From Flagellimonas_A sp039592695 (GTDB taxonomy: Bacteria; Bacteroidota; Bacteroidia; Flavobacteriales; Flavobacteriaceae), in the NCBI RefSeq assembly GCF_039592695.1, contig NZ_JBBUTK010000003.1, positions 434,001-498,000 on the forward strand: DNA of 64,000 nucleotides. Reading direction: 5' to 3'. The stretch's first letter is position 1; each line of letters opens with the position of its first letter. This document shows, one piece after another, positions 41,624 through 50,144 of this stretch. The notes under the pieces are model-generated. The model was given only the letters and a program-made list of their open reading frames with translations. It had not been told where the DNA came from and made no database searches. Both the position numbers and the translations under genes were made by a program.

Positions 41624-42571
41624 ATGAAAAAAGTTTATTGCATTGGCGAGTTGCTTATTGATTTTGTCGCCGAAAATCAGGGCAGTGATCTATCAAAAGC
41701 AAATCATTTCACAAAAAAAGCCGGGGGTGCTCCGGCAAATGTGGCCTGTGTCATCGCAAAACTGGGCGGTAAAAGCGCATTCGTAGGATGTGTGGGCAAT
41801 GACCCCTTTGGAAAATTTCTTTTGAATGTCTTGAAAAACGAAAAAGTTGATGTTTCATTGGCGCAACAATCAAAAACTTTCACGACACTTGCTTTTGTTT
41901 CTCTGGCGGATGACGGTGAGCGTGATTTTGTTTTCAACAGAGGTGCGGACAGGGAACTGAAATACGACTCCACCATCAAAAAAGGATTTGAGGGCAACCT
42001 GATTCACTTCGGGGCGGCAACGGCGCTATTGGGCGGCCCGTTGGAGGAAGCCTACGGTCATTACCTCTTCGATGCGTTGACCAAAGACTGTTTCATCAGT
42101 TTTGATCCCAATTTCAGGATTGATCTTTGGAAAGAGAACGAAGCTACATTCATCAAAAAATGCCTGCCCTTCGTTGAAAAATCACATCTGTGCAAGTTCA
42201 GTTTGGAGGAGGCACAACTGTTATCCAAGAAAAATACCGTTGAGGATGCATGTCAGAAATTGCATGAGGTAGGCGCGAAAATCATCACGGTGACCCTTGG
42301 CAAGGAAGGAACTTTTGTAAGCACCGAGAAAAAACAGGGTGTTGTTGATAGTATCGAGGTGAACCCTGTGGATACGACAGGTGCCGGTGATGCTTTTATA
42401 GGATGCCTACTCCACCAAATTGCCCAGTTGAACAGTTTTCAACGTATTTTTCACGAAAGCGAACTGCTTTTCAATATGGTAAAAAAAGCCAATAAGGCCG
42501 GGGCCTTGACCACCACAAAATACGGGGCGATTGCAGCCTTGCCCTCCGAAGCTGATTTGGCAGAAGCCTAA
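41624..42571 (+). CDS. PfkB-family carbohydrate kinase (fructokinase-like)
   Basis: 315 aa. The ribokinase fold shows GGAPANVACVIAKLGGKSAFVGCVGNDPFG (about 33-62, the sugar-binding motif) and the ATP/catalytic motif VNPVDTTGAGDAFIGCLLHQ (about 246-265), with the catalytic Asp. Length and pattern fit fructokinases. It phosphorylates a sugar, probably fructose, in the cytoplasm. Its stop overlaps the convergent AlbA_2-type gene by 4 bp. Confidence 0.9.
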   Translation: MKKVYCIGELLIDFVAENQGSDLSKANHFTKKAGGAPANVACVIAKLGGKSAFVGCVGNDPFGKFLLNVLKNEKVDVSLAQQSKTFTTLAFVSLADDGERDFVFNRGADRELKYDSTIKKGFEGNLIHFGAATALLGGPLEEAYGHYLFDALTKDCFISFDPNFRIDLWKENEATFIKKCLPFVEKSHLCKFSLEEAQLLSKKNTVEDACQKLHEVGAKIITVTLGKEGTFVSTEKKQGVVDSIEVNPVDTTGAGDAFIGCLLHQIAQLNSFQRIFHESELLFNMVKKANKAGALTTTKYGAIAALPSEADLAEA

Positions 42572-43707
42572 TTGGCGTATCGTACTTTTCTGAGAATACG
42601 AAACGACAGTTTTAGCGATTGGTACAATTTTCTATCATAATTTTTGATAATGGGCCTCGCAGCCTCCATCTGCTCTTTGGCTTCTTCAAAACCGTTCAGA
42701 TAGCAAATGAGATACGTATCGGGTAAATACGAAAGGTCTTGTTTTTCTGCTGGGGTCAACCGAATGTCTTTGGCTACTTTTTGAACCAACGCATTGTTGG
42801 TGTTGAAGATATGGTGCAATGTTTTTTTGTCGTATTCAGGGAATTCAAACACCAATTTGCTGTCAATTTTATAACTGCCATTTTCTGAAAAAGTAATGAG
42901 TACCTCTTCCAAAGGATAGTATTTCTGTTGTTTGCCCAATCCGAGTTGTACATATTCCAACGTTGAAAATGTGCTGTCATCATAATGTATCACCACTTCG
43001 TCCAGTGTAGAGTAAAACAGTTTTACCTGTTCATTGATGAGTTCAATATCAACCCGCGAGTAGTAGGTCTTATCACCCACTTGTTTGGTATTGCCAGCCC
43101 AACAGACCACAAATTGCTCTTTAAAAACTTTGTAATTGCTGGTCAAATCAGCATGTCGGTTGTTGATAAAGTCGATGACACCATCCAACGTCAGTTCAAT
43201 GTTGTTTCGGGCATGCTGTTCAATAGTGGCAACTTTGTCTGAATTGATGTCTTTCAGTTCAATGTCAAATGCTTTGGGAAGACTGATGCTTCCCTCACGG
43301 AAAAAAACCGCGCCACCATAATACTTCCAGATGTTTTTTCGAAGGGCGCAGACCTTTCCATTTGATTTTATGGTGACCAAACCGACCACCTTTCCCTCAG
43401 GCAAATGCGGAAACGGAATGTTCTCATAAGCAATCAGGGGTGGATTGTCCAAATAGGCATTGACCAGATTTTGAATTTTGCTGTCATCAAAAAAATCGAC
43501 CCCGATGATTTTATTGTCCTCATCCTCAACTCCAACGACGATATATGAGTTGTTCTTGGGATTGCTGTTGGCCAGCGCACAGACATGCTTTAAAAATTTT
43601 GCCTTACCCTCTTTTTCGCCAATGGAGATAAATCGTTTTTTATCATAAAAACTGTTCTCATCGTTATGGGCGAGCAGGTTTTTGACAAGAAGGCGTTTAT
43701 TGATCAT
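42568..43707 (-). CDS. AlbA_2/Schlafen-type putative ATP-binding protein
   Basis: 379 aa. The N-terminal part (about 1-150) is an AlbA_2-type domain: DENSFYDKKRFISIGEKEGKAKFLKHVCALANSNPKNNSYIVVGVEDEDNKIIGVDFFDD. The rest (about 150-379) is of unknown fold, with ELTLDGVIDFINNRH and a C-terminal basic segment. The AlbA_2 family is linked to DNA or RNA binding and has been found in mobile and defence contexts, but here the gene sits among core metabolism genes, overlapping the SDR start by 4 bp, so a housekeeping role is as likely. No nuclease motif is visible. Confidence 0.78.
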   Translation of the reverse strand: MINKRLLVKNLLAHNDENSFYDKKRFISIGEKEGKAKFLKHVCALANSNPKNNSYIVVGVEDEDNKIIGVDFFDDSKIQNLVNAYLDNPPLIAYENIPFPHLPEGKVVGLVTIKSNGKVCALRKNIWKYYGGAVFFREGSISLPKAFDIELKDINSDKVATIEQHARNNIELTLDGVIDFINNRHADLTSNYKVFKEQFVVCWAGNTKQVGDKTYYSRVDIELINEQVKLFYSTLDEVVIHYDDSTFSTLEYVQLGLGKQQKYYPLEEVLITFSENGSYKIDSKLVFEFPEYDKKTLHHIFNTNNALVQKVAKDIRLTPAEKQDLSYLPDTYLICYLNGFEEAKEQMEAARPIIKNYDRKLYQSLKLSFRILRKVRYAN

Positions 43708-44459
43708 GGCCTTTTTCTGACTATTGTCGAACTCGCCTGTGCCGTGGGCATGACCACCAAATCGGCAATGTTGACATGCGGTAGTCGGGTAATGGCAAAT
43801 AGGATGATTTCTGCAACGTCTTCAGGAAAAAGGGGTTGGTAACCTTGATATACTTTTTCAGCCCTGTTGGCATCACCTTTAAAGCGAATGTCACTGAACT
43901 CGGTTTCCACCAGCCCCGGATTTATAGCTCCCACTCTTATGCCGTGTTCGTTTAAATCAATGCGCATGGCTTGGTTGATGGCATCTACCGCATGTTTGCT
44001 CGCACAATACACATTGCCTTTGGGGTAGACCTCTTTGCCTGCTGTTGAACCAATATTGAGGATATGGCCTGACTTTCGCTTCACCATACTGGGAATAATG
44101 GCCTTGGTCACATAAAGCAGCCCTTTGACATTGATGTCGAGCATGGCATCCCAATCATCAAGACTGCCCTTGTCAATGGGGTCAAGCCCATGGGCATTGC
44201 CCGCATTATTTATCAAAACGTCGATATTGGAAAATGGTGCTTTCAGTGATTCAATGGATTTCGTTACCGCTTCCCTATCACGAACATCAAAATTCAATGT
44301 GGCAATCTCGGTTTTTCTACTCAGTGTTTTTTTTAAATCATCCAAACGCTCTTGTCGTCGCCCACAAATCACCAAACGAAAGCCTTCTTTGGCCAATCGT
44401 TCGGCGGTGGCTTTTCCGATACCGCTTGTAGCCCCTGTGATCAATACAGTTTTTGACAT
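43704..44459 (-). CDS. Short-chain dehydrogenase/reductase
   Basis: 251 aa classical SDR. GATSGIGKATAERL (about 8-21) is the NAD(P) loop, NNAG (about 85-88) follows, and the catalytic GSTAGKEVYPKGNVYCASK (about 139-157) has Ser, Tyr and Lys. It resembles NADP-dependent 3-hydroxy acid dehydrogenases of the YdfG type. The substrate is unknown. It shares a 4-bp overlap with the AlbA_2 gene downstream and sits 9 bp after the aldo/keto reductase gene, so all three form one operon on the minus strand. Confidence 0.9.
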   Translation of the reverse strand: MSKTVLITGATSGIGKATAERLAKEGFRLVICGRRQERLDDLKKTLSRKTEIATLNFDVRDREAVTKSIESLKAPFSNIDVLINNAGNAHGLDPIDKGSLDDWDAMLDINVKGLLYVTKAIIPSMVKRKSGHILNIGSTAGKEVYPKGNVYCASKHAVDAINQAMRIDLNEHGIRVGAINPGLVETEFSDIRFKGDANRAEKVYQGYQPLFPEDVAEIILFAITRLPHVNIADLVVMPTAQASSTIVRKRP

Positions 44460-44468
44460 CTTTCTCTT

Positions 44469-45341
44469 TTAAGGAACCCTTCGGCCATTACTGGCCTCCA
44501 ATAAAATGAACCAGTCTTCCAATTCCAAATCCATCTTTGTGGCCTCCATGGCAGCGGTCAACCGTCTTTCGTTCGTGGTGCCCACTACAGGATAGACTCT
44601 AGCCGGATGTTTCATCACAAATGCCAACAATAATTGGCTCTCATCGGCATCGTACTTCTCACTCAATTGGGCCATGGCTTTAGCAATGTCGCTGGTGCGT
44701 TCATTTTTTTCATTGAAGTACCCTCCTAAAGGGCTCCATGCCATGGCCATTCTACCATGTGCCATGCAATCATCAAAAGTGCCGTCGTACATGGGTTCAC
44801 CATGGGTCAGTGAAAATTCAACCTGATTGCCTGAAACCGGCACATCAGTTTCTAGCAATGCAATTTGCGAAGGAGTAAAGTTGGAAACCCCGAATTCTTT
44901 GATTTTTCCATCTCTTTTCAAAATCTCCACAGCTTCAGCGATTTCATTGGGCTGCATCAATGGGCTTGGCCTGTGGAGCAGGAACAAATCAACAAAATCA
45001 GTTTGTAGTTTACGTAATGATTCTTCGGCCGACCAGATAATGTATTCTTTATCGTATTGATAGTGTTTTACTTGATTGCTTCGACCTCGTGTCATTTGAA
45101 GGCCACATTTGGTAATCAGTTGAATTTTGGTTCTATCAATCCCGCTATCTGCAAAAGCATTTCCGAAGAGCGTCTCGTTTTCATAATCTCCGTAAATGTC
45201 GGCATGGTCAAAAGTGGTGATATCATGGTCAACACAGTGGTGCATCAAGGCGCCCATTTCCTTTTTTGAGAGTTTCTTGCCCCAACTGCCCCAAGTCATG
45301 GTTCCAGCGATGATTTCCGAATATATTTGAGTGTGTTCCAT
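44469..45341 (-). CDS. Aldo/keto reductase
   Basis: 290 aa TIM-barrel oxidoreductase. TMTWGSWGKKLSKKEMGALMHHCVDHDITTFDHADIYGDYENE (about 14-56, with catalytic Asp and Tyr), DFVDLFLLHRPSPLM (about 115-129, catalytic His) and a C-terminal VVGTTNERRL cofactor motif. The family reduces aldehydes and ketones with NADPH. It heads the three-gene minus-strand operon with the SDR and the AlbA_2 gene. The upstream 158-bp gap is shared with the divergent Bat operon. Confidence 0.9.
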   Translation of the reverse strand: MEHTQIYSEIIAGTMTWGSWGKKLSKKEMGALMHHCVDHDITTFDHADIYGDYENETLFGNAFADSGIDRTKIQLITKCGLQMTRGRSNQVKHYQYDKEYIIWSAEESLRKLQTDFVDLFLLHRPSPLMQPNEIAEAVEILKRDGKIKEFGVSNFTPSQIALLETDVPVSGNQVEFSLTHGEPMYDGTFDDCMAHGRMAMAWSPLGGYFNEKNERTSDIAKAMAQLSEKYDADESQLLLAFVMKHPARVYPVVGTTNERRLTAAMEATKMDLELEDWFILLEASNGRRVP

Positions 45342-45499
45342 AGGCAGCCGAAAGTATAAATTTAATCCCTTAAAACCTTCACAAAACTGGGGTTTACACG
45401 GTTTTTTTAACCAATAATTAACAGCACGATCCTAAATAAATTTTCATTTTGCGTGCGAATTAAATTGCTCATATAAATCAAGTTACGAAAGAGTTCCCT

Positions 45500-46501
45500 A
45501 TGGATGAAAATACTACGATGGATATTGGTGCGGTGAATGAGAAAATAGCGGAGGAAAGTGCTTTTATTGATTTGCTGACACTTGAAATCAACAAGGCCAT
45601 TGTCGGCCAAAAACACATGGTCGAACGCTTGCTAATCGGTTTACTGGGCCAAGGCCACATTCTGCTCGAAGGGGTGCCTGGCCTAGCTAAAACACTGGCC
45701 ATCAACACCCTGTCGAAAGCTGTCAAGGCCAGCTTCAGCAGAATTCAGTTTACACCCGATTTGCTTCCTGCGGATGTCATCGGAACCTTGATCTACAACA
45801 TCAAGGAAAATGATTTTTCCATCAAAAAGGGCCCCATCTTCGCCAACTTCGTGTTGGCTGATGAAATCAACAGGGCTCCCGCCAAAGTACAATCGGCACT
45901 GTTGGAGGCCATGCAGGAGCGTCAAGTGACCATCGGTGATGAGACCTTCAAATTGGCCCCGCCGTTCTTGGTCATGGCAACACAAAACCCCGTGGAACAA
46001 GAAGGCACGTATCCCCTGCCTGAAGCGCAGGTAGACCGCTTTATGCTGAAAACGGTCATCGACTATCCAAAACTCACCGAAGAGCAATTGATCATCAGGC
46101 AGAACCTGAACGGCGGCACAGAGCCCATTAAGCCCGTGGTCACCACTAAACAAATTCTAAACGCCCAAGAAGCGGTCAAAAAAGTATATATGGACGAGAA
46201 AATCGAAAAGTATATTCTCGACCTGGTTTTTGCGACCCGTTATCCCGACAAATACAACCTCAACAACCTTGCCCCCTTAATCAGCTTTGGAGCTTCGCCC
46301 AGGGGAAGCATCAACTTGGCGAACGCCTCAAAATGCTATGCGTTTATCAAACGAAGGGGGTATGTCGTGCCTGAAGATGTTCGTGCCGTGGTCCATGATG
46401 TGCTGCGACACCGAATCGGCATCACCTACGAGGCAGAGGCAGAAAACGTGACCACCGAAGAAATTATCAACCGAATCGTCAACGAGGTAGAGGTACCATA
46501 G
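45500..46501 (+). CDS. moxR: MoxR-family AAA+ ATPase (Bat operon)
   Basis: 333 aa. The Walker A GVPGLAKTLAINTLSKAVKASFSRIQFTPDLLPADVIGT (about 58-95) and Walker B FVLADEINRAPAKVQSALLEAMQERQVTIG (about 117-146) are clear, with sensor residues and the MoxR C-terminal lid. A later start (ATG 45518) is possible. MoxR ATPases act as chaperone-like factors with the von Willebrand A domain proteins encoded downstream. It is the first gene of an eight-gene operon for the Bat aerotolerance proteins, whose cellular role is linked to oxidative-stress and envelope function in Bacteroides. Confidence 0.93.
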   Translation: MDENTTMDIGAVNEKIAEESAFIDLLTLEINKAIVGQKHMVERLLIGLLGQGHILLEGVPGLAKTLAINTLSKAVKASFSRIQFTPDLLPADVIGTLIYNIKENDFSIKKGPIFANFVLADEINRAPAKVQSALLEAMQERQVTIGDETFKLAPPFLVMATQNPVEQEGTYPLPEAQVDRFMLKTVIDYPKLTEEQLIIRQNLNGGTEPIKPVVTTKQILNAQEAVKKVYMDEKIEKYILDLVFATRYPDKYNLNNLAPLISFGASPRGSINLANASKCYAFIKRRGYVVPEDVRAVVHDVLRHRIGITYEAEAENVTTEEIINRIVNEVEVP

Positions 46502-46520
46502 TTAGTTGTGTCAGTAAATC

Positions 46521-46597
46521 AGTAAACAGTGGGCAGTTCACCTTCAAACGAACGGTTGCAACTTTTACTGATTGCTTCAAACTAATTGCTGTTTACT
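46521..46597. repeat. Nested inverted repeats inside the Bat operon
   Basis: AGTAAACAG (46521-46529) pairs with CTGTTTACT (46589-46597), and atcagtaaa (46518-46526) pairs with tttactgat (46564-46572). The 84-bp gap between moxR and the DUF58 gene is filled by these repeats, whose style (cagtaaacagtgggcagtt) is like dispersed repeats. They could form alternative hairpins in the mRNA. Confidence 0.5.
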
Positions 46598-46603
46598 ATA
46601 AAC

Positions 46604-47470
46604 ATGGATACAAAAGAACTGCTAAAGAAGGTTCGCAAGATCGAGATCAAGACCCGGCGTCTTTCCGATCATATTTTTGGGGGTGAATACCATTCTACCT
46701 TCAAAGGTCGCGGTATGACCTTTAGTGAAGTCCGGCAGTACCAATTTGGCGACGATGTACGCAGCATTGACTGGAATGTCACCGCACGCTACAACGAACC
46801 TTTTGTCAAGGTTTTTGAAGAAGAACGCGAATTGACCATGATGTTGATGGTCGATGTGAGTGGTTCAGAGCTCTTCGGAACGACCAACCAGTTCAAAAAA
46901 GAGGTCATTACCGAGATTTCGGCAACCTTGGCCTTTTCGGCCATGCAGAACAACGATAAGGTAGGGCTGATCCTGTTTTCAGATGAAGTAGAGCTTTTTA
47001 TCCCTCCAAAAAAAGGAAAAAGCCACGTGCTACGTATTATCAGGGAGTTGTTGGAGTTTACCCCCAACAGCACACAGACCAACATCGGCGAGGCATTGAA
47101 ATTTTTGACCAACGTAATGAAAAAGAAGGCCATCGTCTTTGTGCTTTCTGATTTTATCGCCGATGGTTATGACAATACGCTCCGTATCGTGGGCAACAAA
47201 CACGATGTCACGGGCATTCGAGTGTACGATGAGATGGAAGAGGACATTCCGAATTTGGGTATGGTACAAATGCGGGATGCCGAAACAGGGCAATTGCAAT
47301 TGGTCAATACCAGCGCCAAGAGTGTGCGTCGCTCATACTGGCAGTACCACCAAGAGCGGGTCGATTATTTTTCGAATGCCTTTACAAAATCTGGCAGCGG
47401 TACGATTCACTGTCGGGTCGATGAAAGCTATGTCAAAAAGTTGTTGGGCTATTTTAAGCAAAGAGGATAA
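46604..47470 (+). CDS. DUF58 (BatA-associated) protein
   Basis: 288 aa from the ATG at 46604 (MDTKELLKKVRKIEIKTRRL); a TTG at 46586 is less likely because it is inside the repeat. It contains the DUF58 domain with a VWA-like fold: IKTRRLSDHIFGGEYHSTFKGRGMTFSEVRQYQFGDDVRSIDWNVTARYNEPFVKVFEEERELTMMLMVDVSGSELFG (about 14-91, with the MIDAS-like DVSGS). It is thought to work with the MoxR ATPase. Cytoplasmic, second gene of the operon, joined to the next gene by an abutting stop and start. Confidence 0.9.
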   Translation: MDTKELLKKVRKIEIKTRRLSDHIFGGEYHSTFKGRGMTFSEVRQYQFGDDVRSIDWNVTARYNEPFVKVFEEERELTMMLMVDVSGSELFGTTNQFKKEVITEISATLAFSAMQNNDKVGLILFSDEVELFIPPKKGKSHVLRIIRELLEFTPNSTQTNIGEALKFLTNVMKKKAIVFVLSDFIADGYDNTLRIVGNKHDVTGIRVYDEMEEDIPNLGMVQMRDAETGQLQLVNTSAKSVRRSYWQYHQERVDYFSNAFTKSGSGTIHCRVDESYVKKLLGYFKQRG

Positions 47471-49144
47471 ATGAAGTGCGAAGTGCGAAATACGAAGTGC
47501 GAAAAAACTAAAAGTCAGAATTCTTGGTTCTTGGTTCTTGGTTCTTGGTTCTTGCTATTTTTCGGAGTTTCTATAGCAAATGCTCAAAATAAAAGTACAA
47601 TTGAGGCACAGATCGACACGGCTTCCATTAAAATCGGGGAACAGATCCAATATAAAATAACGGTCGAGACCGATTCAACCAATGTAGTTTACTTTCCTGA
47701 AGACCAGACCTTCTCGCCTTTGGAAATGGTCGAGGCATTGACCATCGATACCACCAAAAACAAAGACCGCATGACCTTACAGCGTATTTATGCGCTGACG
47801 CAGTTTGACAGCGGTTCGTACACCATTCCACCGCAACGGGTGGCCATTAACGAAGCACCTTTTTTGACCGATTCATTCAGAATCCAGGTCGCAGACGTGG
47901 CCGTTGACACCACAAAACAGAAGCTGTACGACATCAAACCTTTGATGGAGGTCGAAAAAAGCAATGCCAAATTATGGATGACGATTCTTTTTGTACTACT
48001 TGCCCTTTTGGTCATCGGTGCTTTGGTGTATTGGTTCTTTTTGAGGAAAAAACCGCTGACCGAAGAAGAAAAAGTTGCATTGCTTCCAGCCTTCGACAGG
48101 GCAATGCTGCAGCTCAAGGAGCTTGAAAATTCAAGGTATCTCATTCAAGACGAATACAAAAAATACTATTCTGAACTTACGGATATCGTCCGTTCCTATT
48201 TGGAGGAAGATGTACATGTCTCCGCATTGGAAAGTACGACCGACCAATTGATCACCAAATTGGAGTTGCTGAAGGATGCAGGAGAATTGGAACTGGAAGA
48301 TGAGACCATCACCCAATTCAAAAAAGTATTGCGAACCGCCGATTTGGTCAAGTTTGCGAAATCAAAACCCGCCACATCCGTAGCCGAGCAAGACAGGGCC
48401 GCGGTAGAGCAAATCGTTCGAAAGACCAAAGAGGCTCTGCCCGAGCCCACCGAAGAGGAGTTGCTACTCAATGAAAAATACTTGGAGGAAATGGCCAAAA
48501 AGAAACAGCGTAAGCGCATTTACATCGCTGCTGCGGTATTGGCCGGACTGATTTTCTTCGGTGGTGCATTTTCAATGGCCTATTTCGGGGTCAAAGATGT
48601 AAAGGATACCGTTTTTGGCTATCCCACAAAAGAATTGCTTGAGGGCGAATGGGTCGCCAGCTCGTATGGCTTTCCGCCCATCGATATTGAAACCCCCAAA
48701 GTGTTGTTGCGCCAGAAAGCCGAACTGCCCAAAGCACTCGATACGTTGGTGGCCAGTCACCACGTTTTTGCCCATGGCAGCTATGTTGGCCTGTTTTCAG
48801 TGGCCGTCAGCTCATCTACCTTCAAAGAACAGGTAGATCCCAATTTTGAGGCGGCCGTTGGATCGATGATGGCAACGCTTGAAGCCAATGGGCTCAGAAA
48901 TATCATCCCCAAACAAGAGGAGTTTTTTACCAAATCAGGGGTACAGGGGCTCAAAACTTATGGTTCTGGGCAAATGCAGACCCCCGAGGGCAAAAATTCC
49001 AAAAAGTTGAAATACTCCATTCTCACTTTTGGGGGCAAAGGTTTTATGCAGCAGGTCATCATGACTTGGGAAGACGGCGATAACTACGCCGAACAGATCG
49101 TGCAACGAATTTCGGCCTCGGTCGATGTCAAAACACAGGTGTAG
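47471..49144 (+). CDS. BatD-related two-TM envelope protein with repeat-encoded signal peptide
   Basis: 557 aa. The first ~39 residues are a signal peptide (MKCEVRNTKCEKTKSQNSWF... to ANAQ) whose hydrophobic core is encoded by tandem TTCTTGG repeats. Then: a BatD-like beta domain (about 42-150), TM1 (about 166-190), a cytoplasmic helical part (about 195-345), TM2 (about 350-370), and an extracytoplasmic C-terminal domain (about 380-557) of unknown fold. In Flavobacteriaceae a gene of this shape lies between the DUF58 and batA genes. It is the third gene of the operon; the ATG follows the DUF58 stop directly. An extra or lost heptamer copy would put the body out of frame. Confidence 0.82.
   Translation: MKCEVRNTKCEKTKSQNSWFLVLGSWFLLFFGVSIANAQNKSTIEAQIDTASIKIGEQIQYKITVETDSTNVVYFPEDQTFSPLEMVEALTIDTTKNKDRMTLQRIYALTQFDSGSYTIPPQRVAINEAPFLTDSFRIQVADVAVDTTKQKLYDIKPLMEVEKSNAKLWMTILFVLLALLVIGALVYWFFLRKKPLTEEEKVALLPAFDRAMLQLKELENSRYLIQDEYKKYYSELTDIVRSYLEEDVHVSALESTTDQLITKLELLKDAGELELEDETITQFKKVLRTADLVKFAKSKPATSVAEQDRAAVEQIVRKTKEALPEPTEEELLLNEKYLEEMAKKKQRKRIYIAAAVLAGLIFFGGAFSMAYFGVKDVKDTVFGYPTKELLEGEWVASSYGFPPIDIETPKVLLRQKAELPKALDTLVASHHVFAHGSYVGLFSVAVSSSTFKEQVDPNFEAAVGSMMATLEANGLRNIIPKQEEFFTKSGVQGLKTYGSGQMQTPEGKNSKKLKYSILTFGGKGFMQQVIMTWEDGDNYAEQIVQRISASVDVKTQV
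47473..47555. repeat. Imperfect GAAGTGCGAA and tandem TTCTTGG repeats at a gene start
   Basis: Two direct-repeat types lie one after the other: gaagtgcga units (about 47473-47502; three copies, one changed to aatac) and five heptamers TTCTTGG (47521-47548, four exact; the fifth is TTCTTGC at 47549-47555). Both are the kind of short repeat usually found between genes in Bacteroidota, but here they are translated. The 7-bp unit is not a multiple of three. Confidence 0.85.
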
Positions 49145-49145
49145 C

Positions 49146-50144
49146 ATGTTAGAAAACGTAGAATTTGCCAATCCGCAGTTTTTCTGGTTGCTATTGTTGC
49201 TTCCCCTGGCCATCGTATGGTATATTTTTAAGCGAAAGCAAGAGACGGCCTCATTGCGCATTTCAAGCGTAAAGGCTTTTAAAGCCTCCCATTTTCTGTC
49301 CAAACTGAAACCGTTGCTGTTGGCATTGCGGTTGTTGGCGCTGGCCTTTATCATCACCGCTTTGGCACGACCGCAGACCGAAGATATTTCCACCCGCACC
49401 AAAACCACTAAAGGTATTGATATTGTCATGGCCATTGATGTCTCGTCAAGTATGCTGGCCCGCGATCTAAAACCGAATAGGCTAGCCGCATTGAAAGATG
49501 TGGCCGCCGACTTTATTAAAAAACGGCCCAATGATCGCATTGGGTTGGTCGCCTATGCTGGGGAGAGCTATACCAAAACGCCCATCACCACCGACAAGTC
49601 CATCATTTTGGGAGCGTTGCGTGAAATCACCTACGGGCAGTTGGAAGACGGTACTGCCATCGGCATGGGCCTCGCCACATCGGTCAACCGCCTGAAAGAG
49701 AGCAAGGCCATCAGCAAGGTCATTATCTTGCTCACCGACGGGGTCAACAACTCAGGTTTTATCGAGCCACAGACCGCAGCAGACCTGGCAGTAGAATTTG
49801 GCATCAAGACCTATACCATTGGTTTGGGCACCAATGGCAATGCGCTGACCCCTATTGCATACAATCGTGATGGTTCGTTTCGGTACGGCATGCGACAGGT
49901 TGAAATTGACGAAGCACTTTTAAAAGATATTGCCAAGGTTACGGGCGGTACCTATTTCAGGGCAACTGACAATGAAAAACTCGAAGAAATCTATGATGAA
50001 ATCAATAAGCTCGAAAAGACAGAGATAGAAGAGTTCAAGTACTATCGGTATGAAGAAAAATTCCGCCCATGGATTTTTTTGGCAGGGGCTTTGCTATTGT
50101 TTGAATGGGCACTGAGGGCCACGTTATTTAAAAGTTTTATCTGA
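49146..50144 (+). CDS. batA: BatA, VWA-domain membrane protein
   Basis: 332 aa from the ATG at 49146 (MLENVEFANPQFFWLLLLL); an earlier in-frame start at 49125 would overlap the previous gene. Two N-terminal TM segments (about 10-27 and 55-75), a VWA domain (about 90-300) with the MIDAS motif DVSSSM (about 98-103) and TDG (about 197), and a C-terminal TM segment (about 305-325). It faces the periplasm. BatA is the metal-dependent binding partner of the Bat complex. The stop abuts the batB start. Confidence 0.93.
   Translation: MLENVEFANPQFFWLLLLLPLAIVWYIFKRKQETASLRISSVKAFKASHFLSKLKPLLLALRLLALAFIITALARPQTEDISTRTKTTKGIDIVMAIDVSSSMLARDLKPNRLAALKDVAADFIKKRPNDRIGLVAYAGESYTKTPITTDKSIILGALREITYGQLEDGTAIGMGLATSVNRLKESKAISKVIILLTDGVNNSGFIEPQTAADLAVEFGIKTYTIGLGTNGNALTPIAYNRDGSFRYGMRQVEIDEALLKDIAKVTGGTYFRATDNEKLEEIYDEINKLEKTEIEEFKYYRYEEKFRPWIFLAGALLLFEWALRATLFKSFI

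Noticed and set aside
42568..45341. Defence island around the AlbA_2-type gene
   Set aside because: Neighbours are an SDR, an aldo/keto reductase and a sugar kinase; no restriction, toxin or mobile genes accompany it.
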